Below, one piece after another: positions 53,578 through 61,799 of a stretch of DNA of 64,000 nt; the stretch's first letter is position 1; the number at the start of each line of letters is the position of its first letter. Under the pieces are notes generated by a model. That model saw nothing but the letters and a program-made list of their open reading frames with translations, searched no databases and was not told the DNA's origin. Made by a program: the position numbers and the translations under genes. Source of the DNA: Sphingobium scionense (GTDB taxonomy: Bacteria > Pseudomonadota > Alphaproteobacteria > Sphingomonadales > Sphingomonadaceae); the NCBI RefSeq assembly GCF_014197035.1, contig NZ_JACIEU010000010.1:62001-126000 (forward strand). Direction: 5' to 3'.

Positions 53578-53673
53578 CCGTTCGGGCTGAGCGAAGTCGA
53601 AGCCTGGCCTGCGCGAAGCGAAGGCACCTCGCTCCGCTCGGTGGAACCCTTCGACTTCGCTCAGGGCGAACGG
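53578..53673. repeat. Palindromic repeat with 25-bp arms
   Basis: Arms 53578-53602 and 53649-53673 match as inverted repeat at 23 of 25 positions, around a 46-bp centre with its own GAGCGGAGCGAGG-type symmetry. The arm core GCTGAGCGAAGTCGAAG is a common dispersed repeat. It separates the SDR and hydrolase genes. Confidence 0.8.
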
Positions 53674-53681
53674 TATCTGTG

Positions 53682-54512
53682 TCAGCCGTTGATGAAATCG
53701 AGCAGGTCGGCGTTGAACCGGTCCTGGTGAGTCTGCGTCAGCCCATGGTCGGCGCCTTCATACACGATCAGCACCGCATCCGTAACGACCTTGATGGTCG
53801 ACAGGGCGGCCGCGCCGATCGGCACGATCTGGTCGTCATCGCCATGCAGGACCAGCGTGGGCACATCGACCTTCGCCAGGTCGGCATGGAAATCACTTTC
53901 GGAAAAGGCGCGGATCGAGTCGAGCTGGCCCTTGAGGCCGCCCATCATCCCCTGCCGCCAGAACTCGTCGCGAATGCCCTCGGAGATGACCGCGCCGTCC
54001 CGGTTATAGCCATAGAAGGGGATGGTCAGATCCTTGAAGAACTGGCTGCGATTGTCGAACGTGCCCTTGCGGATGCCGTCGAACACGTCGATCGGCAGAC
54101 CGCCGGGATTGGCTTCGGTCTTCAGCATCAGCGGCGGCACCGCGCCGATCAGCGCCAGCTTGGCGACCCGGCCGGTGCCATGGCGGCCGATATAGCGGGT
54201 GACTTCGCCGCCGCCGGTCGAATGACCGACCAGGATGACGTCGGACAGGTCCAGCGCCGCGATCAGGTCGGCCAGATCGTCGGCATATTGGTCCATATTG
54301 TTGTTATCCCACACCTGGTCCGAACGGCCATGGCTGCGGCGGTCATGGGCGATGGTGCGGAAGCCCTGATTGGCGAAATAGACCATCTGCGCGTCCCAGG
54401 CGTCGGCGCTGAGCGGCCAGCCATGGGAGAAGATAATCGGCTGGCCATCGCGTGGCCCCCAATCCTTGTAGAAGATGCGGGTGCCGTCCCTGGTGGTGAC
54501 AAAGTTGCTCAT
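53682..54512 (-). CDS. Alpha/beta hydrolase (non-haem chloroperoxidase-like)
   Basis: A 276-residue hydrolase. The nucleophile is S98 in VGHSTGG, the aspartate is in HGDDDQIVP, and the histidine in GADHGLTQ. Full-length similarity to cofactor-free haloperoxidase/arylesterase types: [17 protein letters not shown] and [11 protein letters not shown]. Such enzymes act as esterases or perhydrolases. Start at 54512. Divergent from the AraC regulator. Confidence 0.88.
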   Translation of the reverse strand: MSNFVTTRDGTRIFYKDWGPRDGQPIIFSHGWPLSADAWDAQMVYFANQGFRTIAHDRRSHGRSDQVWDNNNMDQYADDLADLIAALDLSDVILVGHSTGGGEVTRYIGRHGTGRVAKLALIGAVPPLMLKTEANPGGLPIDVFDGIRKGTFDNRSQFFKDLTIPFYGYNRDGAVISEGIRDEFWRQGMMGGLKGQLDSIRAFSESDFHADLAKVDVPTLVLHGDDDQIVPIGAAALSTIKVVTDAVLIVYEGADHGLTQTHQDRFNADLLDFING

Positions 54513-54601
54513 GTGAAATTCCCTTCTCGTTTCAGAGAGGGCGTCCCTCACGCCCTGTGCTTGCACTATTAAGGGCAATGGCGGAGGATCGGGATTGGCG
54601 G

Positions 54602-54630
54602 TTCCGACATTAAGCGGGCTGATTCCGACA
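54602..54630. promoter_or_regulatory. Direct repeats 21 bp apart, AraC-type operator candidate
   Basis: TTCCGACA occurs at 54602-54609 and again at 54623-54630, on the same face of the helix. The second lies 12 bp before the start of the AraC-type regulator gene, in the space divergent from the hydrolase. Confidence 0.45.
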
Positions 54631-54642
54631 AAGGATCAGGAC

Positions 54643-55626
54643 ATGGCCGACACCAGCCTTCCGCGTGCCGAGGTGGGCATCCTGCTCTACCGCAACTGTC
54701 AGCAGGCGATGGTCCATGGCATGACCGACCTGATCGACATTGCCGGGCAGTTCTCGGTCCAGCATGGCGGCCCGGTGGTGCGCGTCAGCCATTGGCAGAT
54801 GGGCGATGACGGCTGCTTCGCCCGCAGCCATGACACGCATGAAGGGCTTGGCGGCACCCCCGACATCTGGCTGGTCCCCGGCCGCCTGACCGGCGTTCCC
54901 GAGGCGGAGGAGGCCGCACCCTATGCCCGCTGGCTTCTGGATCGCCATGCCGCGGGAGCGACGCTCGCCTCCAATTGCGGCGGCGCCTTCCTGCTGGCGG
55001 CGACCGGCCTGCTCGATGGCCGTCCTGCCACCACCCACTGGTGGTTCGCCGACGCCTTCCGCGCCCGCTTCCCTGCCGTGAAGCTCGATTGCGACCGCAT
55101 CGTCATCGACGATGGCGACATCGTCACTGCCGGCGGCCTGATGGCCTGGACCGACCTTGGCATGCGGCTGGTCGACCGGCTGCTCGGCCCCACGGTGATG
55201 CTCGACACCGCCAAATTCCTGCTGATCGACACGGCCGGGCGGGAACAGAAGCATTTCGCCCGCTTCCTGCCGCGCCTGACCCATGGCGACGAGCCGATCT
55301 TGAAGGTGCAGCACTGGCTCGCCGCGCGGGAGGCGAAGGCGGTCAGCGTCACCGAGATGGCGGCGCAGGCCGCGCTGGAGGAACGCACCTTCCAGCGCCG
55401 GTTCAAGGCGGCGACTGCCATGACCCCGATCGAATATGTCCAGCATCTGCGCGTCGCACGGGCGCGCGAGCATCTGGAATTTACCCGGCGCACGATCGAC
55501 CAGATCGCCTGGAGCGTCGGCTATGAGGATGCCGCCGCCTTCCGCAAGCTGTTCCACCGCCTGGTCGGCCTGTCGCCCGGCGACTATCGCGCCCGCTTCG
55601 CGGCGCCCAGCGCGCAGGCGGCATGA
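54643..55626 (+). CDS. GlxA family (DJ-1/PfpI + AraC) transcriptional regulator
   Basis: A 327-residue regulator. Residues 1 to about 190 form a DJ-1/PfpI amidotransferase-like domain with a cysteine at C112 in SNCGGAF; the remainder is an AraC-type pair of helix-turn-helix motifs (SVTEMAAQAALEERTFQRRFKAATAMTPIEYVQHLRVARA and TIDQIAWSVGYEDAAAFRKLFHRLVGLSPGDYR). The first part senses a ligand or redox signal. The start at 54643 has AAAGGA. Divergent from the alpha/beta hydrolase gene, which it likely controls. Confidence 0.9.
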   Translation: MADTSLPRAEVGILLYRNCQQAMVHGMTDLIDIAGQFSVQHGGPVVRVSHWQMGDDGCFARSHDTHEGLGGTPDIWLVPGRLTGVPEAEEAAPYARWLLDRHAAGATLASNCGGAFLLAATGLLDGRPATTHWWFADAFRARFPAVKLDCDRIVIDDGDIVTAGGLMAWTDLGMRLVDRLLGPTVMLDTAKFLLIDTAGREQKHFARFLPRLTHGDEPILKVQHWLAAREAKAVSVTEMAAQAALEERTFQRRFKAATAMTPIEYVQHLRVARAREHLEFTRRTIDQIAWSVGYEDAAAFRKLFHRLVGLSPGDYRARFAAPSAQAA

Positions 55627-55703
55627 CGGCACGCACGAGGAAGGTTCTTGCGACCTTCGACGCGGCCCGCTAGGTTCCCGTTTCGTTCCCAAAAAGGATA
55701 GTT

Positions 55704-57185
55704 ATGGACAGCCTCGCCGCCCTTCTCATTCCCGTCGCGCTGCTGATCGGCCTGGCCGTCGGCTGGCTGCTCAAGGGCAAGGTGCTGGCGCCGCTGACCG
55801 CCGAAAAGGCCGATCTGGCCGGCAAGCTCGACATCGCCGCCGCCCAGCGCAACGGCGCGATCGCCGAACTGGCGGTGGAGAAGGAACGGGTCGCTCAGGG
55901 CATGAGCCAGCTCGCCCGGCTCGAATCCGCGCTGGCCGCGTCCGACCAGCGGATCGAGGCGCTGCAGGCCGCCGCCAGCCAGCGCATCGAGGCGATCCAG
56001 ACCGAGCGCGAGGCCGCGCTGCGCGACCTCGCCGCGCTCCAGTCCGATATCCATGCCCGCACCCAGGCGTTCGAGCAGCAGATCGCCGCACTCAAGGATG
56101 CCAAGGAACAGCTCTCCGCCCAGTTCAGCGAAATCGGCGGCAAATTGCTCGAATCCGCCCAGGCCCAGTTCCTGACCCGCGCTGACCAGCGCTTCGCCCA
56201 GGCGAACGAGAAGAGCGAAGCGCAGTTGAAGACGCTGCTCAACCCGGTCGAAACGACGCTGAAACGCTATGAGGAGGGCCTCGCCCGCGTCGAGAAGGAT
56301 CGGGTCGGCAGCTATGCCGAACTGCGCGAAGCGGTGCAGCAGGTTCATCTGGGCCAAGGCCAGGTGCGCGAGGAAACCGCCAAGCTGGTCAACGCCCTGC
56401 GCGCCGCGCCCAAGACGCGCGGCCGCTGGGGCGAGCAGCAGTTCAAGAATCTGATCGAGACCGCCGGCCTTTCCCCCTTCGTCGACTTCAAGGAGGAAGT
56501 GTCGGTCGCGGTCGAAGACGGCCGCCTGCGCCCGGACTTCGTCATCAACCTGCCCGGCGACCAGCAGATGGTGGTCGACGTCAAATGCTCGCTCGTCGCC
56601 TATCTGAATGCCGTCGACCAGGTCGATCCCGCACAGCGCGATGCCCATATGCTCGACCATGCCCGCGCGATGCGCACCCATGCCGACGCGCTGGGGCGCA
56701 AGGCCTATTGGGAACAGTTCGACAAGGCGCCCGACTTCGTCATCATGTATGTGCCGGGCGACAATTTCGTCACCGCCGCGCTGGAAGCGGACATGGAATT
56801 GTGGGAGCGCGCCGCCAAGAATCGCGTCATCATCTGCGGCCCCGCCACCTTCCTGCCCCTCGCCCGCACCCTGGCGGGCCATTGGCGACAGGCCAAGATG
56901 CAGGAACAGGCGCAGCAGGTCGGCCAGCTCGGCAAGGAACTCTATGAGCGCCTCGCCGTTGCCGCGACGCACCTCAAACGCCTCGGCTCCGGCCTCAACA
57001 GCGCCGTCTCCAATTACAACAGCTTCATCGGCAGCTTCGAGACCCGCGTCCTCTCCACCGGACGCAAGTTCCGCGATCTCGACATCGAGACCGGCGGCAA
57101 GGAAATCGAGGCGATGGAACCGCTCGACGTCCTCGCCCGCGACGCCCAGGCCGACGAGGCGCGGGCGCTGCCGGCGGCGGAATAA
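55704..57185 (+). CDS. rmuC: DNA recombination protein RmuC
   Basis: A 493-residue protein. One N-terminal membrane span (about 3-23), a coiled coil from about 30 to 150, and a RmuC nuclease-like domain from 180 to about 440, seen in FVDFKEEVSVAVEDGRLRPDFVINLPGDQQMVVDVK and in DFVIMYVPGDNFVTAALE. It limits recombination at inverted repeats in E. coli, where it was named. AAAGGA is the ribosome site. Confidence 0.93.
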   Translation: MDSLAALLIPVALLIGLAVGWLLKGKVLAPLTAEKADLAGKLDIAAAQRNGAIAELAVEKERVAQGMSQLARLESALAASDQRIEALQAAASQRIEAIQTEREAALRDLAALQSDIHARTQAFEQQIAALKDAKEQLSAQFSEIGGKLLESAQAQFLTRADQRFAQANEKSEAQLKTLLNPVETTLKRYEEGLARVEKDRVGSYAELREAVQQVHLGQGQVREETAKLVNALRAAPKTRGRWGEQQFKNLIETAGLSPFVDFKEEVSVAVEDGRLRPDFVINLPGDQQMVVDVKCSLVAYLNAVDQVDPAQRDAHMLDHARAMRTHADALGRKAYWEQFDKAPDFVIMYVPGDNFVTAALEADMELWERAAKNRVIICGPATFLPLARTLAGHWRQAKMQEQAQQVGQLGKELYERLAVAATHLKRLGSGLNSAVSNYNSFIGSFETRVLSTGRKFRDLDIETGGKEIEAMEPLDVLARDAQADEARALPAAE

Positions 57186-57197
57186 CGAAGGCGCCGC

Positions 57198-58214
57198 CTA
57201 TCGCGCCGGCAGCGGCACGGAGTGCGGCCTCCCAGCAGCTGGACCACGCGGCCGGGTCTGAATCCAGGCGACCAGAACTGCAACCGCCAGGCTGGCCACC
57301 ACGCTGCCGATCATCGGCACACCCAGCAGCAGCGCCATCATGCCGATTGGCGCATGCACGGCATAGAGCGGGAAGGACATGGCGCCGGCCACCCTCATCC
57401 ATCGGGATTCGCGCTGCCAGCGCAAGGCCCCGGCCAGCATCAGGGGACAGACCAGCAAGATGAAGATCATGCCGCTGATCCAGCCCTGCGCATCGACCAT
57501 CGTGCCAATCCCGAAATAAAGCGGCATCGCCGCCAGCGCCACCAACGGCGGGACCGCAAGAGGCGGTCGATCGCGCCACCAACGCCACAGGAGGATGCCC
57601 ATGCCATAGGCCAGCATCACCCTTTGCAGGCCAAAGACAAAGCTGGCGGGCTGGGCACCGACGTCTATCCCGATCCGGCTCGCACTGACCGCAAACATTA
57701 TGGCGCCGATCAGCGTCACCAAAATCAGCATGCCCATCGACAAGCGCCGCAGGATCAACCCGTGAACGGCATTGGCGACCAGTTCCAGAAGGATAGACCA
57801 GGCCGGGCCGTTGAGCGGATAGACGCGCTGGAAGCAGAAGGCCGGGATCAGCAGCAGATTCGCGAGCGCGATCGGCCAGGCGCTTGCCCCATAAGTGATG
57901 AAAAACCAGGGCAGTGCAATCAGGCCGGCGATTGCCATGACCGGCAGAAAGCGCCCGATCCGCGCCCGAACGAAGGCGATGGTCGACAGCCCCTGCCCCA
58001 GCCGCGCTTCATAGGTGCGTGCCATCACATAGCCGCTCAGCATGAAGAAGAAATCGACCGCGAGATAGCCGTTGCCCCGCGCCTCTCCCCTAGTCCAGGT
58101 GAGCGCGTGGAACAGCAGAACGCTGAGCGCGGCGATCCCGCGCAGTCCATCGAATCCGATCAGCCGCCCCTGCATGGCGTCGATGTAGCGGACAAGCCTT
58201 AAGAATCTGCCCAT
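57198..58214 (-). CDS. Acyltransferase 3 family membrane protein
   Basis: A 338-residue integral membrane acyltransferase. RLIGFDGLRGIAALSVLLFHALTW with YLAVDFFFMLSGYVMARTYEAR is the characteristic start, and about ten hydrophobic spans follow. Such enzymes O-acylate lipids, polysaccharides or peptidoglycan. The start could be 58175 (MQGRLIGF), which fits the family, but 58214 was kept because of a GGCAGGGCGG just upstream. Divergent from nadD. Confidence 0.88.
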   Translation of the reverse strand: MGRFLRLVRYIDAMQGRLIGFDGLRGIAALSVLLFHALTWTRGEARGNGYLAVDFFFMLSGYVMARTYEARLGQGLSTIAFVRARIGRFLPVMAIAGLIALPWFFITYGASAWPIALANLLLIPAFCFQRVYPLNGPAWSILLELVANAVHGLILRRLSMGMLILVTLIGAIMFAVSASRIGIDVGAQPASFVFGLQRVMLAYGMGILLWRWWRDRPPLAVPPLVALAAMPLYFGIGTMVDAQGWISGMIFILLVCPLMLAGALRWQRESRWMRVAGAMSFPLYAVHAPIGMMALLLGVPMIGSVVASLAVAVLVAWIQTRPRGPAAGRPHSVPLPAR

Positions 58215-58249
58215 TGCCGCCCTGCCCCGGCGCTGGCATGGCTTGCTCC

Positions 58250-58879
58250 ATGAAAAAGATCGGCCTGCTCGGCGGCTCCTTCAACCCGGCGCATGGCGGG
58301 CACCGCGCCATTTCATTGTTCGCCCGGGAAGCATTGGGCCTGGATGAAGTGTGGTGGCTGGTCTCGCCGGGCAACCCGTTGAAGCCGGCCAAGGGCATGG
58401 CGCCGCTGCCCACCCGCCTGGCCCATGCGCAGAGAATCGCCCGCCGCGCGCCGATTCGTGCCACCGCGATCGAGCGGCACTTACACACCCGCTACACCAT
58501 CGACACGCTGCGTGCGCTCTGCCAGCGCTACCCCCGTCATCGCTTCATATGGCTGATGGGCGCCGATAATCTGGCGCAATTTGGCCAATGGCGCGACTGG
58601 CGTGGCATTGCACGTCAGATGCCCATTGCCGTAATCGCCCGTCCGGGTTATGATGACGCTGCCCGTGGCTCTACGGCCATGAGCTGGCTGCGGCGCTTCG
58701 TCCGGTCCGCGCGCCAGAGTGCAGATTGGACGAATTGGAGACCACCGGCGCTCGTGCTATTGCGCTTTCGCCCTGATCCAAGATCGGCAACCCTGCTGCG
58801 GCAGGCGGACCCCCTCTGGCATCGCGAATATGAAGCAACGTGTGTGCGCGATCCGCTCACGCGCCGGTTGATCGTCTAG
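58250..58879 (+). CDS. nadD: Nicotinate-nucleotide adenylyltransferase
   Basis: A 209-residue enzyme that adenylates nicotinate mononucleotide in NAD synthesis. KKIGLLGGSFNPAHGGH holds the nucleotidyltransferase GxFxPxHxGH motif, and GADNLAQFGQW fits NadD. The ATG at 58250 is preferred because the motif begins four residues on; the frame open to 58214 would overlap the acyltransferase start. Confidence 0.95.
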   Translation: MKKIGLLGGSFNPAHGGHRAISLFAREALGLDEVWWLVSPGNPLKPAKGMAPLPTRLAHAQRIARRAPIRATAIERHLHTRYTIDTLRALCQRYPRHRFIWLMGADNLAQFGQWRDWRGIARQMPIAVIARPGYDDAARGSTAMSWLRRFVRSARQSADWTNWRPPALVLLRFRPDPRSATLLRQADPLWHREYEATCVRDPLTRRLIV

Positions 58880-58891
58880 ATTGGAGTTTAA

Positions 58892-59281
58892 TTGACTAAC
58901 CTCGCCCCTGCCAACGATACGGCGCCCGCCGCCGATAGCGTGGCCGCCCTGCACGCCCTTGTCATGCAGTCGCTCGACGACGACCAGGCACAGGAAACCA
59001 TCTCCATCCCCCTGGAAGGCAAGAGCAGCATCGCCGATCATATGGTGATCGCGAGCGGGCGCTCGTCGCGTCAGGTCGCGGCGATCGCCCAGCATCTGGC
59101 CGAACGCATCAAGAAGGAAACCGGCCGTTCCGCACGGGTCGAAGGCCTGCCGGTCGCCGACTGGGTGCTGATCGATGCCGGCGACGTGATCGTCCACCTG
59201 TTCAAGCCGGAAGTGCGCAGCTTCTACAATCTGGAACGGATGTGGGGCTTCGTCGACGCGCCGGTCGCGGGCAACGCCTGA
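58892..59281 (+). CDS. rsfS: Ribosomal silencing factor RsfS
   Basis: A 129-residue protein that blocks subunit joining on L14. The core has VMQSLDDDQAQETISIPLEG, ADHMVIASGRSSRQVAAIAQHL and WVLIDAGDVIVHLFKPEVRSFYNLERMW. It starts with TTG at 58892, preceded by GGAG; no ATG in frame is suitable. 12 bp after nadD and part of its operon. Confidence 0.95.
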   Translation: MTNLAPANDTAPAADSVAALHALVMQSLDDDQAQETISIPLEGKSSIADHMVIASGRSSRQVAAIAQHLAERIKKETGRSARVEGLPVADWVLIDAGDVIVHLFKPEVRSFYNLERMWGFVDAPVAGNA

Positions 59282-59334
59282 TCCTTGCCGTCGCGCCCTT
59301 CGACAGGGGCGCGATGACAGGCTAGGGAGGAGCC

Positions 59335-59757
59335 ATGCTCCTCCACATCATCGCACGCGGCAAGATCGGGCGCTCGCCCGAAGCCGATCTGGTCGACCGC
59401 TATGTCAAGCGGCTGACCATGCCGCACAAGATCACCGAAATGCCCGACCGGGGCGGCAAGCTGCCGCCCGTCGGTCCCGGCACGGTGACGGTGATGCTCG
59501 ATGAAAAGGGCAAGCAGCTCTCCTCGATGGACTTTGCCCGGCGGATCGAGGGCTGGCGTGACACCGGCACGCGCGAGATTCGCTTCCTGATCGGCGCGGC
59601 CGATGGCTTCGACGATGCCGAACGGACCAATGCCGACCTGCTGATCGCTTTCGGCGCCATGACCTGGCCGCACATGATCGCCCGCGCCATGCTCGCCGAA
59701 CAGCTATGGCGCGCCTGCTCGATCCTCGCCAACCACCCCTATCACCGCGAAGGCTGA
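59335..59757 (+). CDS. rlmH: 23S rRNA (pseudouridine1915-N3)-methyltransferase
   Basis: A 140-residue SPOUT methyltransferase that acts on pseudouridine 1915 of 23S rRNA. MLLHIIARGKIGRSPEADLVDRYVKR and FLIGAADGFDDAE then LAEQLWRACSILANHPYHREG are typical. Starts at 59335, with GGGAGGAG upstream. Third gene of the operon. Confidence 0.96.
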   Translation: MLLHIIARGKIGRSPEADLVDRYVKRLTMPHKITEMPDRGGKLPPVGPGTVTVMLDEKGKQLSSMDFARRIEGWRDTGTREIRFLIGAADGFDDAERTNADLLIAFGAMTWPHMIARAMLAEQLWRACSILANHPYHREG

Positions 59758-59814
59758 GGCTCGACATGCCGGCTGCTTGCGCCTAGTCAAAGCCCTATCG
59801 GGCGGGACAAGCGG

Positions 59815-61053
59815 TTGAAGCGCAGCATCATCACGGGCATCGCATTGGCGGGCATCGCGGCCCTCGTCGCCACGCGCCTGCCCGCGGCCGACGATGCCGC
59901 GATCATCCTGCCCGGCACCGCCGGCACCACACTGGCACAGGAACAGAAGGCGCTGCGCGACGCCCGCCGCCAGTCGGTGGAGGCCGCCGACCGGTCGGTC
60001 CGGCTGGAGCGCCAGGCCGGCATGGCCCGGGACGAGGCCGAACAGGCCGGCCGCCGCGCCGCCGCCATGGCCGCCCGCATCCAGCAGGCCGAGGCCGATG
60101 TACAGGCCGCCCAGGCCCGCATCGCCATCATCGCCCGGATGCAACGCGCCCAGGCCGCGCGCCTCGCCGCCAGGCAGGAACCGGTGGTGCGCCTGACCGC
60201 CGCGCTGCAGATGATGAGCCGCCGCCCGCTCGCCCTTGCCCTGGTCCAGCCCGGATCGATCAGCGACGCCGTCCATATGCGCGCGGTGCTGGGACAGGTG
60301 CTGCCAGTGATCGAGCAGCGCACCGCCGGCCTGCGCGCCGAACTGGACCGCAGCCGCGCGATCCGCGCCACCGCCCAGCAGGCCGCCGACGCCCTGACAA
60401 ACAGCCGCCGCGCCCTCACCGATCGACAGGCCGCCCTGCGCCAGCTCGAAACGCAAAAGCGCGTCGCCGCCCGCGACTATCGCGCCAATGCCGGGCTGGA
60501 GAGCGAACGCGCGCTGGCGCTGGGTGAAAAGGCGCGCGACATTGTCGACCTGATGGACCAGCTTGAGGTGGCGAGCGACCTGCGTGATCGCCTGGCGCAA
60601 CTGTCCGGTCCGATGCTGCGCCCCGCCCGCCCCGACCGGGCCGGCGCCCCCGCGCCCGACCGCGAGACGCTGGACAGCGGCCCGCCGCCCTATCGCCTGC
60701 CGGTCGTCGGCCAGCTCGTCACCGGCATGGGCGAGGTGAATGACGGCGGCGTGCGCTCGCGCGGCCTGACCCTGGTGACCCAGGCCGGCGCCCAGGCGGT
60801 CGCACCGACCGCCGGCCGCATCGCCTTTGCCGGCCCCTATCGCGGTTATGGCCAGATTCTCATCATCGACCATGGCCAGGGCTGGACCACCCTCATCACC
60901 GGCCTGCACCGCGTCACCGCCCAGGTCGGCGAGACCGTGCGCCAGGGCGACCCGGTCGGCCTCACCGCCGCCCAGGGCCGCCCGACAGTGACGATCGAAC
61001 TGCGCCGCAACGGCCGCCCGGTGGACATCGTGCCGCTGGTGGGCCTGGGCTGA
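59815..61053 (+). CDS. Murein hydrolase activator EnvC family protein
   Basis: A 412-residue periplasmic protein with a signal peptide (about 1-25), a long coiled coil (about 35-225), and a LytM-type domain at 295-410. The zinc ligands of active LytM enzymes are absent: the HxxxD position reads GVRSRGLTL and the final HxH reads TIELRR. This is the state of EnvC, which activates amidases rather than cutting itself. Starts with TTG at 59815. Confidence 0.9.
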   Translation: MKRSIITGIALAGIAALVATRLPAADDAAIILPGTAGTTLAQEQKALRDARRQSVEAADRSVRLERQAGMARDEAEQAGRRAAAMAARIQQAEADVQAAQARIAIIARMQRAQAARLAARQEPVVRLTAALQMMSRRPLALALVQPGSISDAVHMRAVLGQVLPVIEQRTAGLRAELDRSRAIRATAQQAADALTNSRRALTDRQAALRQLETQKRVAARDYRANAGLESERALALGEKARDIVDLMDQLEVASDLRDRLAQLSGPMLRPARPDRAGAPAPDRETLDSGPPPYRLPVVGQLVTGMGEVNDGGVRSRGLTLVTQAGAQAVAPTAGRIAFAGPYRGYGQILIIDHGQGWTTLITGLHRVTAQVGETVRQGDPVGLTAAQGRPTVTIELRRNGRPVDIVPLVGLG

Positions 61054-61064
61054 GGCATTGAAAG

Positions 61065-61082
61065 TATCATCATATGATGATA
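61065..61082. promoter_or_regulatory. Perfect 18-bp palindrome, VapBC operator
   Basis: TATCATCATATGATGATA is a perfect palindrome, 26 bp before the antitoxin ATG. VapBC complexes bind such sites to repress their own operon. AT-rich in contrast to its surroundings. Confidence 0.8.
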
Positions 61083-61108
61083 AATATCGTGCCTAAGGAG
61101 CATGACAA

Positions 61109-61306
61109 ATGCGCACGACACTGGCTCTTGATGATGAACTTCTAGCCGAGGCTCAGGAATTGACCGGCCTGACAGAGAAATCGGCGCTCGTTCGCGAAGC
61201 GCTCAAAGCCCTGATTCAGCGCGAAGCCGCGCGCCGTCTAGCGCTATTGGGTGGCACGGAACCAGATCTGGAACTGCCCCCGCGCCGCCGCGCTGCTATT
61301 GCGTAG
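61109..61306 (+). CDS. VapB-type antitoxin
   Basis: A 65-residue antitoxin with a ribbon-helix-helix start MRTTLALDDELLAEAQELTG and a basic tail that would wrap the toxin. It is followed by the PIN-domain toxin 12 bp on. It acts as both inhibitor and DNA-binding repressor. Confidence 0.9.
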   Translation: MRTTLALDDELLAEAQELTGLTEKSALVREALKALIQREAARRLALLGGTEPDLELPPRRRAAIA

Positions 61307-61318
61307 CGCCGGAATCGC

Positions 61319-61696
61319 ATGATCCTTGCCGACAGCTCGATCTGGATCGATCATCTGCGCGATACGGATCGCGACATGGCCGCCATGCTGAACGCCGGCC
61401 GTATTTTGACGCATCCTTTCATCATTGGCGAAATCGCGTTGGGCAGCATGCGCAACCGGCGCACCATCCTCCACATGTTGCGCCGCCTGCCGGAAGTCGT
61501 TCAGGCGCGCAATGCCGAGGTGGACATGCTGATCGAGCAAATCCCCCTGTTCAACCTCGGCATCGGCTATATCGACGCGCATCTGCTCGTTTCGGTGCAG
61601 CTGACGCCCGGCGCGTCGATCTGGACACGGGATCGCAGATTGTTGCAAGCGGCGGCATTATTAGGTGTCGATCGCCCCATGGACCGCCCCCATTAA
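61319..61696 (+). CDS. VapC-type PIN-domain toxin
   Basis: A 125-residue RNase toxin. The acidic residues of the PIN site are D5 in MILADSSIWIDHL, E38 in IIGEIALG, D86 in YIDAHLL and about D105 in WTRDRRL. VapC proteins cut specific RNAs, often tRNA or 23S rRNA. It ends about 100 bp before ctpA. The pair interrupts a series of conserved cell-envelope genes. Confidence 0.92.
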   Translation: MILADSSIWIDHLRDTDRDMAAMLNAGRILTHPFIIGEIALGSMRNRRTILHMLRRLPEVVQARNAEVDMLIEQIPLFNLGIGYIDAHLLVSVQLTPGASIWTRDRRLLQAAALLGVDRPMDRPH

Positions 61697-61799
61697 CCCC
61701 CCGCTCATCGACGCCAGGCAACATTGGTCGAAGCGCGCTTTTGCGTTGGATAGCGAATCGACGTATATCGATCCCTTGATGCGGACTCCAAGGACAGCC

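Noticed and set aside
59282..59334. Hairpin TCGCGCCC/GGGCGCGA between rsfS and rlmH
   Set aside because: Short, without U-tract, and inside an operon, so no clear function could be given.
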